A stretch of 64,000 nt of DNA from Balanoglossus misakiensis (GCA_040954595.2 CM082580.2:2976001-3040000); one strand, 5' to 3'. Shown: positions 1 to 14,300, counted from the stretch's first letter. Notes: generated from the letters alone by a model not told the origin. A program made the numbers and translations.

Positions 1-3000
1 TCAAGGTTAGGTCCATATAGTATAATATACATATGCAGATCATTTTATTTGATAAATCCAATAATTTTCATATGGTTGCAAGGTAGCCATTTTTGAAATG
101 TTTCGTGATGTCCAAATATTGTGAATTGGTTTCTTTCTTAAAGTTAAACAGATAACACAGGACAAAAAATGGCACATGCCAATTGAAGACTGTTTTTTTG
201 CACATGCATAGTTTAGGGATTTAGTGGCACTTGTCTGTTACTCTTGAATGCACATATAAGTAGAAGTACTCCTGTCACACACTCTACACCATGCACTGTG
301 ATGTCACACACAAATTTTCGCAAATGCTTCCTGTTAATACAATTAAACTAAAGGGACACAATCATCATCTTGGGTTATGACATTTATAAAAAAACTGATA
401 TGCAGAATTATAAAGCTGTTACCACTAGCAACACTAGTTTGCAAAAAGGCAATGTGGACAAAAATATGTTCATGAACAAAATACAGAGCTCTAGAAAGGT
501 AAATTTTAAGGGGACCTCATTGTGACAAAACAGTCTGTCACAACTGTTCAAGTGCTGCTGGTAAAACTGAACATAATGTCATTAAAGTGGAGAATGGAAA
601 ATTCAAGCATACATTTATTAATATGTTTCAAGCTACAATGATTGCTGTGACTTCCATAGCAACTGCGTGACAAATACTGACATCCCTGCCAACCACATAA
701 CCCATAAATGTGACTGTGCATCATTTGTATAATTCAATCAAGAAATTGCTAATTGGGGACCGATTTCCCAAAATGTGATTCAAAAATTGTGATCTTAAAG
801 CCCCTGTAGCTGCAGTAACCTATGGCCATTTAAAGGGGATATTAACCCCAAGTTTCAGGGTACAAAAGAGATTTCAAAAATTCCATTGTTGCGATGAATT
901 CATTCACTAGTCACTTCCCATGTACAGAGTCAGCTGCCTACATGTACTTTAAGTTGAAAATACAAAATTGACCTTATGTTGCAATCGGAGAAATCGGCAT
1001 TGTCGGCTATTGCAAGAAATATCACTTTCTGCACTACACTAGAATCGCTTTCCTCTGTCTGTTCTGTCTCTTGGTCTTAGATTGTGAGCTCTGGCTCAAA
1101 ATTGTAACCTACTATCGGAGTACCTGTGGCCATTACGTCGTAGATCTTGTGGAAACGGATGTTTGCAATAACTTTAACAAAGCCCAGTGGGAAATTTGTC
1201 CTATAATTTTTCTTGTTTCAATTTGACAATCATTTGACAAAAGCTTATAAGCAGCCAAGAAATCTCTACTGAGCAACCACACTGTAATATGCTAAAGGGT
1301 GGACCATTTAAAAGTCTAGGGGGGGGGGGGTCTGGAAGTTTTAAAAAAAAGATTCCCAGCAAATGTCAATGAAAAAAATCAGCCAGCCAGAGAGAGCTCG
1401 GAAAATAAAATAAGATGATGCATTTGGGTGAAAGGAAAAAAAATCCATCAAATGTTACTTTCTGGAACGCATTTATTCATTTTCCAGGTGTCCTTCAGGT
1501 GCAAATTGTGTAAGATATACTATGTTTCTTTGGCCGAATTGAGAAGGGGAGTTACACGAGTACAATAGATGTATTGCAATTAGGCCACCCAGAGACAAGG
1601 TCAAAGATGTCTTCTAGAATTATTTTTAGAATAATTCAATTGTGAATTCAACTGACTATCTTTAAAATTGCTGTTTTCAGATGTTCAATGGGAACTTTTT
1701 TTATCATCTAAATTACACTCAGTTCCTGAGGCGTAAACAGTTGAAATTTTACACATTATGTCTCAACGGGTTTCTGATGTACATTTTCATCCATGTGCTG
1801 TAAAGGACTGGACATTTTTGTCGTTGGAAAAAAATTCCTACCCAAATAATAAAAAAAGTTGGCAGAAATTAGAGAGTGAAATAAATGACTGGTGGATCTG
1901 GTACAAAAAAACATCTAATGCCACCTCATCAATCTCCTAGACCAGGTCCACCCCCAATGCTGTAGCTACAGCAAATCTGCAAGGTGTGTAGATCTGGGTA
2001 TTAAAAGCAAAAAAAGATGAATTAGCTCATGGCCAGTAGGTGTTAATTGGGTTTTGATTCTTAAAATGCTCATTTCTCAATCTGTAACGACAAAAACATA
2101 TCAAACATATAAGACCTACATTGGACTGTCTGTTTGTCCTTGTGTCTGTAGCTATGAATCAGACATGCATAAACTGGTTTTCTTCCAACTTGGCACAAGG
2201 ACAACAGATAGTGACATACTAATCCTATCAGTGTGTGTGAGTGCGTGTGTATTATGATCCAATATAACAGCCAAAGGGCAATTTAGTTTTTCCATGTCTG
2301 CAGCCATGATGCAGACAGGTGTCAACCAACTTTGATCAATATATGGCGCACATTTGCTCATCAATTTGTATCTAAATACATGGTATTCAATAAGTAGCCT
2401 TTTTATTTTTGTGTGGAGCCATTACTCAGATGTGCCAGAACTGCTTTCATTTCAAACCGGCAAACGTGTACACAACAGTATACATGTATGATTGTAATAT
2501 TTCAGTGTGGCTGCCATTTTGGAACAGGTTCTTTAAATATTACTTTCTGCAATGTTTTTCCTAAATGTTTTGTTTGATCCAGTGAGGACTATGCGCAACT
2601 TCGTAATCAGCTTTGTCTAAAATCAATATTTAACTTATTAAGTATACAGTCATCTATACAAATTTGACCACTGTTACTATGGAAAATCAAAATATAGGCA
2701 ATAAAAAATTTGCAGTGGGTGGCTCACGTGAAAAAAAGTATGCCACCGCATGGTCTGCAATATTTATAACTCAAATTAATTATTTACAAAAACTAACAAA
2801 AATAATGGCAGAAATTTGCATACTAGGGCTTCATAAACATGCATTTTGATTAATGGGAAACAAAGTGGCAAGCTTTGTGTTTTCATCACATAATAGGGCT
2901 GGGTCTATATTCTGATGTACACAAATTGTACAATATTGTAACATTACCTTTAGGAGACAACAACATTTAAAGGGACAAAGTCTCTCTCTCGCTGCCCTTT

Positions 3001-3633
3001 TTCCATTTAATTAATAATTATGTTTGATACAAGACACCATTTTATATTATTCTACATGTCAATATATAGTGAATCAACATTCAACCGCACACACCTTCCA
3101 TCCCACTTGTAGACACAAGAGTGAATTAACTCGCCAAAATGAATAATCGGTCTTTACCATTTATTCAATTTGAGATGGAAGTTGTGTGTGGTCGAACATT
3201 GATTCACTATACATCCACATGTAGAATAACATTAACAGCCATAATTATATCAACAACCATAATTAATGGAAAAAGGGCAGCGAGAGAGACAATTTGTCCC
3301 TTTAACTTCTTGGCATACTATCATATTTCAGTAAATCAGCTATAGTTTTTGTTGAGCTTCATAAGTATGTTGTAAAGCTCTGTATATGACTTGATGATAC
3401 ATGTACATTCTTGATCAACATTCTGGATACAGTTTTGTGGACTGTTGATCTTAGCTGGGATTTGCCAGCAAAAGTTTGTACTGTGAGCAAAAGTTGCCAT
3501 AAAATGATCAGTTCAAACTGATAGTGGCTGTCATTGAAAAGCATGGCTTTGTTACGATAGTGGCTGCAATTGAAAAGCATGGCTTTGTTTAAAACAGGAT
3601 TCCTATAACGATTTTGGCTTCTTTATTTTACAG
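1..3633. other. Upstream or intronic region of the ZC3H gene
   Basis: No convincing coding exon was found here. The first recognised ZC3H exon begins with a splice acceptor and the third base of a codon, so at least one upstream coding exon must exist, either here unrecognised or before the window. The stretch is AT-rich, has a G run near 1320 and contains one MITE (2971-3301). The short open frames look like chance. Confidence 0.5.
2971..3301. mobile_element. TTAA-flanked MITE with AGGGACAAA termini
   Basis: A 331-bp element flanked by TTAA at 2967-2970 and 3302-3305. The left end reads AGGGACAAAGTCTCTCTC and the right end is its inverse (GAGAGAGACAATTTGTCCCT). The inside is also largely palindromic: the segment about tracing to sea-facing text CATTTTGGCGAG-like blocks is better preserved in the sister copy at 16070-16409. 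TTAA target sites with AGG termini suggest a Kolobok- or piggyBac-type non-autonomous element; the superfamily is inferred. Confidence 0.75.
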
Positions 3634-6600
3634 AGAAGAGATTGAATGTGGAAGAGAGAAAAGTGGTGGGGCTGCTGTCAAAGTTGAGGAAGATGATGAT
3701 GACGAGAAAGAAGAAGGAGAGCTGGAAGATGGAGAAATATTGGACTCTGGAGAAGAGGGTAGCAATGAATCTCTAGAAGAGATAGACGACACACAAAGTC
3801 TTGGGGGAAAGAAAGACAGTGATAGAGATGAAACTAAGGATGTGGAAGATGGAGATGATGAGGAGCATGAGGAGGAGGATGCAAGAAAAGAGACTGAAGG
3901 AAGAAGTCACAGAGAAGAGAAACACAAACGAAGGAAGAAGAGGAAGCGGGAGAGAGGAAGGGAAAGAGATCGAGACAGACGCAAAAGAAAGAAAAGAAAA
4001 AGACACCGGTCTGAGGTAAGATAAATGCTGTGTGACCCGGATTTTGTGATTTCCTGATATATATATATATACAAAGATAATGCTTAGTTTTCTGATAATT
4101 CATTGACGGTGGTGTTCACCCCATGACTGTCCAGTATTTGCATAATACTGTACATATTTGCATAATGTGAACCTTGACCAGGTGTACGGCGCCCCCATGA
4201 AGCAAAGAGGTACGCCCGTTCTCTTTGCTGACTTGGCGGCGTTGAGTAGGTTGGTAACCTTTTCTCGCTCTTTTAAATCGCTCATGAAAACGTTAAATCA
4301 CTGACATCCACCTCTATTATTGAGATATAATGATGTGTTAGTGTGTCAAGAACAATCATCTGTAATATTTTGGAAGAATGTTCAGTGATTTTGTGAGTTT
4401 TTTGAGCTTTTATTCAGAGTTGATACCCAACGACAACAACATTATATTACCAAGCCTACAGAGGGGCTCACAGCTGTAATGTCTCCAAATCCAGAAATTG
4501 AAATAATAGCAGATTTATTGATGTGTTCAACAAAGTTTAACTTGTAAGGCTGTGATGTGTGAATGTATGGTGACTTGATACAAACCTGTTATAAGTTTAG
4601 TTGTGCAACTGTGTTGACTCACAAATGACATGTTGCAGGTTGAATTGACAAGAAGTATCTTTCATGGACAGAATTTGTGGGTAGGATAGTTGTGAAAGAT
4701 AATGAGTTTCTGTCTAAGGAAACTAATCATAATATTATATCAAATATTATATTATATTATATAAATAATGTCAAGTGTTATTTTGTTTTCACAGACACCA
4801 TCAAGAAGTCCTTCATTCTCTGACTACAGTGACTCATTTGATGAATGCGAAGTCAAGGAAAGACTTCCCGATAGGAGTCAGAGCCGGGGCCATGATGGAC
4901 CACCTCCTCCAAACTTCCCCATGTTTCCAGGACCAGGATTTGGGAGGGGTTTACCACCCAGGGAAATGATGCCATACAATGAGTCGTGTGAAGATGAAGA
5001 GATGGACCACAGTGGGGAGCCTCACTGGCAACAAAGACCACCGGTAAAGTCACACTCTCAGAGATTGTAGAGTAATTCCCAGCAGTACCTTAACCCCAAT
5101 ACCTGTTTAGAGTGTCAAGTCCCTTAAAATACGTATTTGCCACTTTTTCTTCTAAAACGTATTTTGACTGTCTTGACATGGCTCTTATACATACTTAGAC
5201 CCCCCCCCCCCCCCCCCCCCCCGAAGAATGTACCAAATCACACTGGTTTGCACCGTATTGGTTTGAGGGTTTTGTATAGGCCCTACTGGTTAACACGCAC
5301 TTGGCAGTCGAACGGGCATGTTAGCCAGGATTCTAGTCACCCTGGAAATCAAACCAGTTTCAACTGACTTGGCAGCATTAGGGTTTGAGCGTTTTCACCT
5401 AAACACGTGTTGTTGGTGACTAGAACTGCAGTAAGAATATGAAGCTGTCCCCTCAAATCTACATAAGGGACCTGGTATTGGCATACATGTAACTGTGCCA
5501 TTTGTGCTTTGCTTTATTGACCATGCTATCCTTTTTTGACTTCTGCAGCCATTTATGCGAGGAAGGGGCAGAGGAAGAGGTATGCGTGGTGGTCGAGGGA
5601 GAGGACGAGGAGGTCCTATGCAGAGACAAGATAGAAGACCAGTCAGCCAAGTACCTTGTAAATTTTTCCTTGAAGGAAAGTGTGCTAAGGTAATAACATC
5701 AACCCCTTTGTAGCTCTAAATTGACCTTGTTTCTCTGTTACAAAGCTAATCTTCGAATGATGGTTACAATTACCTGCCTGCCCATATAGAAAGCAAAATG
5801 TCAGTGGGAGCCAGGTTTATGCATAGTGTATCTCTGATGAGCGCATATGTATTGTTGAACGAACAAATTACACATCAGTAGTGCTAAACTAACAAAAATG
5901 GGCACGCAAAAATTCCTTTTGTGCCTGATGAATTTTTATGCAGTAAATCCAGACTCTCAGGCCAAGTTTTTCCTTTGCATGCTGGCTTCCATCAGCAGCT
6001 TCTATTCAGCCATTCTTGAATAGTGCCCAGGCAGTGAGGTGCCCAAGAAGATATTATTACAATACTTTCCCAGGATATTTATCTGTGTTCTAAAACGTTC
6101 AAATGACAAAAAAACAAATTACATGGTTGATGCACACCTAGAAAATCCTGGAATTTTGAAACTTTCCTAGAAAACCTGTGCAAGTTCTTGAAAAATGAAA
6201 TGGATTCCTGGAAAACTCTTAAATCAATAAATGTCAACAACTGTGAGAATGTTTTGACACAAGCCTTGTTTTTTTTATACCTTTAGCAAATGCTGTTTTT
6301 AACGACAAGTACTTTATTGTATTCATTGAAATCTCTGGGCAAAATCATCCAAAGTCCAGACACTTCCAGTAATTAACACATAGTCTTTATTGATTGTTTT
6401 CAGGGTGGAGATTGTCCTTTTAATCATGATGTGATGCCACATAAGAAACAGGAACTGTGTAAATTTTATCTGAATGGAAATTGTGCCAAAGGAGACCAGT
6501 GTCTTTTCATTCATGATATCCTTTTTTTGCCACAATGTTTATTCATAGTAATTCCTTTTGTTCTGTTCTCTTCTGTTCCGGTGTTGTTTATGCCTTAAAA

Positions 6601-9600
6601 CAGTGTTCACATGTGAAAGGCAAAATAACCTGGCAGTCACAATTCGCACTGCCAACTAAAAGGCTAATTTTATGTGGCTATTTTTATCTAGATTTTAAAA
6701 ATGCTTTGTATTCATCTAGTTAAATAACATTTTCCTTAATGGTGACCACGTCTATACCCCTGTAAGTTTTATCACACCGGAGTGGAGTGTTACCAAGGTG
6801 ATCATTGTAAATTTTCCCATGAACCTTTGACTGATGAAACGAGACCGCTTTTAGAGAAGGTGAGAATCTTCGACTCTTTTGAATTTCTAGATAATTGAAG
6901 TTTGAATTCATAAAGTTTGTATTGTGTACATGTAGTAATGATATCATTCAGCACTTTTCTATGACATATATTGCTATTGCCTTGTGCATGATTAGTCTGG
7001 ATGCAACATGTTAAAATATGTTACATGTTGTGTTGACAGGTGTTGAATCAAGCAAGAGAACCAATTATGATGCCTGAAGAGCCTATGGATGGAATGCCAC
7101 GCCCACCATTGCTACCAACACCTACAATGTCACCACCTGCAGGGAGTAGAGATCACTCAAACATACCATCTTTATTCGAAATCAAAGTTGCACCCGTTGG
7201 TGAGCAAGGCATGAAAATCTTGCAGAAACAGAAGTAAGTTCCATTTCCCAGTTTGCACTTCGAACACGAAACATAGCCAAGTAATCTGCCACTCAAGGGA
7301 TTTGTATTACTAGCACCGTTTCCCTTCATATTTGTTTCCATTATGTCTTTACTCATTCTGATGCAATACTTTATGTTTACACCAAAGTTTGGTATGGTTT
7401 GTCTAATTAATTTGCAGATTTGAAATAGAGATTTCACACGATTACTTTGCATTATTTTCACTCCTTTAAGCACTGATAGCTGATTCTACAAGGATGAATG
7501 GCAAAACAAGGATGGGGAAAATTTAGAAAAGGGATTTGTATTTGATTTTGGGTGAAGGAACTTGATTTGCATCAGTAGAATTTGAAGTAAACGTTGTCAC
7601 CTCTATCTCTCCAGGTTCCAGTTCTACAGTGCCAAAGATTCTACAGAAGAAGGCAGTGTAGAATCTGAAGGTCCAAATCTAACAGAAGAAGAAACAGAAA
7701 GACCTAATAAGCCATTGATGCCATTCCCGCCAGGAATGCCACCAACAAACAATCCTCCGGGTAACTTCCAACAAATGAGTCATCCAGCCAGGCCTGCGGC
7801 TAATTTCTATGACAACTTTTATTCTAACCAACCTCCAGTACAGCATCCTCCAATTAATCAAGGTAAGGTGTGTGTGTGTCTGTGTGTGTACCCGGGGGTA
7901 TGTGCGTGGGTTTTTTTCACATTTGTGTTTTCTGTCTTTCATTCTACCATCATGTTTCTCTGTGAACTGTACATACCAAAGGCGTGTTTCAAACTTGAGT
8001 CTATGACAACTAAATTTATAAACTGATTTTCTCTGTCTGTTATAATGTCAGATGCATTTCTAAGTCTTATCCATGCCTAAACCCAGACATTTCTCATATC
8101 ACATTATTTTTCAATAAATAAATGTGAGTATATGCACTTGTGTTCCTGATATGTTTCATGATGATCATTGTAAAATTACTTCCTTCTTATAGTGGTTGCT
8201 TTTGCCTTGTATGTATAAATCATGATGATATAAATTCGTGAAATTATCTAATGTACCGTAGTTTGCCGGGTAAGAGCCCCGGGTGCTGGGCCAACAGATT
8301 AGCGAAAAAACAGGGGGGGGCTTTAGCCCGGATATGGCCTCGAGATTTATGCAAATGAGGGATGGCCACCTCGACTTTTATGCAAATTTTTGAGTGGTTC
8401 ATTCTCCGAGTCCAAGTCGGGATCTTCCAATGTTGGGTGTTTCGCGTCGAGGACGGACTGAAGCAGCTCCACGCGGCCGCTTTGGAAAGCTCCCCGGTGA
8501 CCTCACACGCGGCAGCGCGTCCATCTACGTGATCGTTGAATTCGAGGCACGGTCCCGAGGGACCTGTCTGAGGTCATGTTTTCTAGAGCGGCTATATATA
8601 ACTCAGCGTGGCCAGTCGGCCGCGGTGGGTACGATAATCAGCGCGAAAGTAAATCATCATACATTTTTTTTTCACTTTTAGTGACTTTGGGGATGAAAAT
8701 CCGCCTTTTTTGCATTGCACTTTATTAAATTTCCAAGAATTTAATGGATATTCGGCCGGGGGGGGGGGGGGGGGGCTTTAGACCGGATATGGCCTCGATC
8801 TACAAATGGGCCCTAAAACCAGGGGGGGGGGCGTTTGTCCGAGCAGGGGCTCTTACCCGGCAAACTACGGTAACATAATAGAATTGTAACAGCTGCCTTG
8901 GTATGTGTGACCAATCCTTTGAGGGTTGGAAATGTGGCCAAGTGGTTTTGTTTGTGATCCATTGGCTGAAGGGTGATGTCAGAATTATTGGTTTTGAGTA
9001 CGCTCAGCTCTTCCTTTCTACATGTTTATCTCCATGTCTTCTTTTTCTCCACATTTTCCATAGATTCAGCCGAAAGTGCAGATGACAGTCAGAAGACAAT
9101 GAAAGTTGAAGAAGATAGAGATAGAGATAGTGATTCTGCAGCTAGCAGTACTGCCACAAATGACAGTGAGAACAGAAACGCATCTTCGCAACCACCAAAA
9201 GTTCCCATGTTTCTCGCACCAAAACAAAGAGAACTCTTCCTTAGAATTCAACAGAAGCAACATGAAGGTGGATCAACACCGACCGATGAAGAACAGAAGA
9301 ACACAGATCATGATGCTGGTAAGATGTAGTTTTAGACATACGTTTGTCTTGTGCACCTGTTGGGCTGAGTATTACAGATAAGACTCCTTTGTATCAGTTT
9401 AAAATGTTAACTATTTGAACCCAGCTTGAAAGAAAACTTCTGAGAGATGTCATTGGTCACAAAGGGGTCAAAATGCAAGGGCAGTGGTATTCCTAATAAA
9501 GGGCAGTACCAAGGTACATGTAGATGTACTCAGGTAAATTTCATTTTGCCAGAGTTCTCTGTGGTATATCAATGGGGTCATGTAAATGGATACTAGTAGA

Positions 9601-11399
9601 AGTGTTACCAGGGTTGCTAGAATGTCCACGTACTGAACAAGCGTTCCATACAGCGATTTAAGCGCACACAAAATTCTATTGTTCTCTGTGCCAGGTGTAT
9701 AATAATAGTGTTTGTACTATTGACAGGTGGAGAGGATGATAATTGGTATTCCAGTGATGAAGATGAATCCAGTACTCCATCCAGTAGTGTTCCAGCCAAC
9801 AGATCAGCAACCTCACAACCACTGACAGCCATTCTACAAACAATTCGACAACAAGTGTCACAATCACAGGGTTCAAACACTGCTGCGGCACAAATGAACA
9901 TTCTGGGACAGATCTTGCAGAGTTCACAGAGTGGTGGCGGTGGCGGTAATGTTGCCACGGAGACACCTGCAGCGCCGACGCCCCCCAGGAGCGATCCACG
10001 CCTGCTGAGACAAGATCCCAGGTTGACCAGGATGCATTCCGGAGTTCCATTGCCATCAGCTAATCCGAGTGATCAACGACAGATAAATAACACTGGAGAC
10101 AACCCAAGTCAGCCTGGCTCTTCTGATCCGAGATTGACTATGCCAGTGGACAAAACCCGAGTGCAAGATCTTCAGTCGCCAGATATTCAGCATACAATAC
10201 CATTAGACCCTGTAACTAGTCGATTACCAGTTGTGAGTGATTTGAAAGTAGACACTGATGACACGTCAAAGCCTCATCCATCTGATCCAAGACTACAGAG
10301 GCCTCCAAAACCGTCAGAAAAGCCTGAGTTAATTAAACTTGTCTGGAAAGACACAGAGGAAAGTTTCCAAGTTGAAAAGAGAAAGATGAATGCCCCTCCA
10401 ACTCCTCAAGCACTTCAGCAGAGACCATCAGATCCTAGGATAAAGAGGCAACCTTCAGAAAGACCAGTTGATCCTAGACTAGCCAATAAAAAGGCGACAC
10501 AACAAGACACCAGACTTCCAGCTGTCCTGGACCCAAGAATGAAAACAGCAGATCCTCCGAGACAACTCCCACAAATTGAAGAAAGCCAGGCAGAAAAACG
10601 ACCAGATCCACGGCTGCAGAGAAGTCTCAGTCAGGATCCACGACTTTCAAAACCCCAGCCAATACCACCGACACAGCAAATCACTACCCCAGAGGCAAAC
10701 CTAGTGCCATTGTATACTCCCAGGTCAACTGATCCCCGAGCAGTGCAACGCTCCATCTCAGAACCACCCAAGGCCATCATAGAAAGCAAACCCTTGAAAC
10801 AGCAGACAATGCCAAGCAAACTCTCAAAGTACTCGATTCCAAAATTACCAAAAGGTGATCCAAGAACCCAGACTCCCATTGACACAAGGGTCCCTCATGG
10901 AATGGGTCCACGATCACACATAGAGTCGCAAAACTCACCCAAACTGGATGAGGAGACAAACACTGTAACCAGTCAGCCTGTCAGTGCGTATCATAGACTG
11001 CCACAAGTAAGTTCTTACAGTCAGGCTCAGGGCGTTCGGATAAAAGCTAGGACAAAAAGGTTTGCTTCGGGTGCGGGAATTGATCAGAGAAGTGGAAGCC
11101 AGTTTGGGCCTGGCAGCCCGAACAAATCAATCCCTGCCCAGCCACATCCCTATGCCCCAGAAATCCCCCACCAACCTCCCGCACATAGACAACCCTCAAA
11201 TCAAGATCCAAGGAGTAGAAGTACATTGGCAGTTGGAAGTCCAGGTGAAACACACCCATCCGGAATTCAACAACAACAACAGCATTTACATCAATCCAGT
11301 AGCAGTCCTAGCCAACATGATCCTTCTGTGGATCCTCAAAATGCTACTTTAAAAGCAGTCTTCAAAACTATTGACCCAACAGCATCTCCGTTCTGCTAG
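3634..11399 (+). CDS. ZC3H4: ZC3H4/ZC3H6-like CCCH zinc-finger protein (5' partial)
   Basis: Nine exons join in frame: 3634-4015, 4795-5043, 5549-5689, 6404-6515, 6750-6859, 7040-7233, 7615-7862, 9064-9318 and 9727-11399 (TAG), giving about 1,120 residues. In order they encode an acidic then Lys/Arg-rich N-terminal part, an RG-rich segment ([17 protein letters not shown]), three CCCH fingers (C-X7-8-C-X5-C-X3-H, starting [18 protein letters not shown] and [10 protein letters not shown]), the conserved IPSLFEI motif, an NWYSSDEDE motif, and a long last exon with about ten DPRL-type repeats ending DPTASPFC. This order and the C-terminus match vertebrate ZC3H4/ZC3H6. ZC3H4 works with WDR82 in the nucleus to stop unproductive non-coding transcription. 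The gene is probably the single ancestor-type member, so choosing ZC3H4 over ZC3H6 or ZC3H8 is arbitrary. The 5' exon(s) are missing. Confidence 0.92.
5200..5222. repeat. Poly-C tract
   Basis: An uninterrupted run of about 23 cytosines lies in the second ZC3H intron. Similar G or C runs occur near 1320, 8759, 12760 and 23117 and many times in the CREG array. Run length may be affected by sequencing error. Confidence 0.8.
6516..6749 (+). other. AT-AC (U12-type) intron in the ZC3H gene
   Basis: The intron starts ATATCCTTTT, the classic minor-spliceosome donor, and ends AC. A TTCCTTAAT branch-point motif lies at 6732-6740, with the likely branch A about 10 nt before the acceptor. No GT-AG pair here joins the frame. 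Splicing 6515 to 6750 gives [10 protein letters not shown], which aligns with human ZC3H4 H-G-D-F-P-C-K-L-Y-H between fingers 2 and 3. Donor, branch point, acceptor and protein continuity all agree. Confidence 0.9.
8256..8870. mobile_element. 615-bp TIR element with TA target site
   Basis: The ends are near-perfect inverted repeats of about 27 bp: the left begins CCGTAGTTTGCCGGGTAAGA and the right is its inverse ending CAAACTACGG, flanked by TA at 8254-8255 and 8871-8872. The inside is GC-richer than its surroundings, has several G runs and holds no transposase frame. It lies in the ZC3H intron between exons 7 and 8. A TA duplication suggests a Tc1/mariner-type non-autonomous element. Confidence 0.8.
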
Positions 11400-14300
11400 A
11401 TCGGAGCTACTCTAACTTAATTTCACAGATCATGGACAAATTATTATATAATAGAATTATCACTATTTGGTGTATACATACAATCACGAGAATTTTCCTT
11501 AAATTAACGTGTTTTGCTTTAGCTCTGTAAATTGCAACCATAAATTGCTGTTCATATGTGTGAGTTTATGACAATGGATTTAGTTTGAAGTTCTTTTCAG
11601 CTATCAAGCCCTTATGGGTTGGTCCATTCCTGCGGTAGACTTATTCCTGATCCATCCATCCATCAAGTATGTCGTAATTGCATTAACCTTTGACCCATAA
11701 CTGTATCACTACCAAGCATACGTTCAACTTTCTGCATTTAGTGCGTGTTTTCCTATAATACTGCGATTGTGTAATACCAACAGATTTAGATATTTTGTGG
11801 TCCTAGTATGTTACTGTCTGTCTAGAGCTTTGAAATGAAAAGATGGTAGTCGAAACATACAATAATTGATAATGGTTTAGAGTGTTCAAGTACGCCATTT
11901 TTTTTTCTGTTCAAAAACGTGTGAATATATGATTAAAGCTGAGAATGTTTTATGTGATTTCAGATGTTTACAGTGAAGCTGTTTTGTTTATGGTCCAAGC
12001 ATGTGTTTGATTGATTCATTGCAAAAGTCTACTAAAGTTGCAAATCATGTTTTTGAGCTGTGATGTAACTTTATCTTGTATCTGTTTGATGGTTTCATCA
12101 TTGCATATTAAGTTTCAATTTCGCAGTTTAAGGAGTATGTTATTACACTGTTGTTTTGTACACTTGTTCAAGTGTTGCGATTGCTGTAACAGTAACATTT
12201 CCAGTAACTAGGGAAACCTAAATGGGCATCTGCAAAAAAGGCCTTGAAAGTCAACTTTCAGATTTTGAATGCAATTTCAATTGGGAACTTTACAGTCTTT
12301 CAGTGTTCTGTTGGTCCAGTGGGGACCAGGACATTGACAATGACTTGTGTGAGACTGGTGGTTTAAAGTCAGGCCAGAAGAGTGATTTGACAATGACAGT
12401 AATAACAATAGATTATCAGGTGAAACAAAGAAATTAAAAACTTGGAATAGAGTTGTTTACCAGCTTGAAATAGTCCCCTCTAATTCTTCATTTTTTCATC
12501 ACATGATGTGATTGTGAGGCGAACTTATGACTTGTGTTCATTTCATAAAGAACAACACATTCATGTAATGTATATAAATAAGTGTGCTGACTGTGTGTGC
12601 AAAGATATGTATCATAGCTATGGCATAGTTTGTGAATGCACATCTGTGTTATGTTATAATACTGATTCTATATTGGTTGCCTAACTAACCAATGATTAGT
12701 CTTGTTTTATGATGCTACATACTTGGGATCAAATTAAAGATTGCATTGTTGGTAAATGCCCCCCCCCCCCCCCCCCTCTGACCCCTCATAATCTATGACA
12801 TCATTCAGAAGTTTTCTTGAACAGACCCACATTTTGTGGTTTAGTGTTTTTTTGTTTTTGTTTTGCTTTTCAGGTTCTCACTTTCTGATCAATTTGGAGC
12901 ACGGTCTCCTGTTCTCTATTTTTGTATTTTCTGTGCTGTATAATCAATCACTTTTAATGGATGTGTTGTAAAACAGTCATTTCCTGAAAACAAACCACTG
13001 ACAGTTGAAGGTTTTTCATGGGTTTTCTATGAAGTACTCTCTGCTGTGAAGTTCTCAACTACAAAAATAAACAAAAGAACAAATTGTAATCCTTGCAAAC
13101 ATATTGTGTGATCCAGTACAATTGGTTTCAATTATGTGATTGATCTTATGATGATTACAGCTAATTATTGGAAGAGTGGTCCCGTGATGTGGTTGCCTGT
13201 ATCAAGGATGTATGAAGAAGTTTAAAGAATTAGGCAGAATTATGAGAGAAAAAATTCAGAGAATTTCTGAAAGCAGCCATTGATTGATTAAGTGTGATTG
13301 TGTGGGAGGGAAGCTGCTTGGTGCTCATATCACTGCCAATAGGAATGAGAAGGAACACGAGACGAAGGACTTACAGATAAATTTACCAAAATGCAAAAAC
13401 ACACCCTATGTGATCCATGAGTTCTTGATCATGTCATGGTTTAGATCAAGTCTGATTTCAATGTTATCACTTTCGTGATGCAATCATCAATTCTTGAAGG
13501 TCTGCCAACAAAGTCTCAGCAGTCTGTAAGGTATTTGGTGATGAGTGTTAAATTTGACTTGAAATCAGTTCCTTCACTCATTCACATTTCAAATTTATTC
13601 ACACAACCCATCTTTTTTTCATCTCACAGAAATGCGTGTTTTGAGTGCCATTGCACTGAAAATGTTAAATTATTTCAGACTTGCATATAAATTGGTTAAA
13701 AATTCTTCTGCTTTACATTTGTTATATTTAAATATTAAAAGTGATATTTTCCAGTAAAGTCAAGATTAAAATTGACATAGTGTATCTTCGACAGTGTTTT
13801 TTATACATGTATAATTATTTTGCTTCCTCATGCAGAAGTTATTTTCTTTTCAGCCAAGATATTAGAAAGTTGATCAAAATTTACATTTCTGTCATTCTGA
13901 CCACTAAATGTAAATACATTTTGTTGTAGTGAACTATAGCGATGATGTTTCAGTTCCACTTTCTCTGTAAATACAGTTTGTTATATTAATGGCAGCAGTA
14001 ATAAATGTGCCAACAACATGCAAGACATTTTTGACTGTGTTTTTATTTATCACAAAAGTGTGTCAACCATGTCATGAATGAGACAGTAGTCTTACAAAGC
14101 GAGTCTTCAGACTAACATGTTCTGGTGATGCAGCTCACAAAGGTTAGCAACTGTGAGTAATCAGTGATGTATGAATTCATGTGTATCATTCATGCTTTCT
14201 TTAATGGTGTGCTTGCTGAATTTGTTTGTAGGCACTGTCAAATATTTAAAACACGTCACTGCATACACATCTCCACTGTCTGTTTATGGACACTGTGTTT

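Noticed and set aside
3773-4103. Minus-strand frames rich in Ser/Phe/Leu opposite the first ZC3H exon
   Set aside because: They are antisense of the Lys/Glu-rich coding exon.
8394-8681. A 95-codon open frame inside the 615-bp element
   Set aside because: It has no recognisable transposase or other domain, and it reads through the GC-rich MITE body where long frames are expected by chance.
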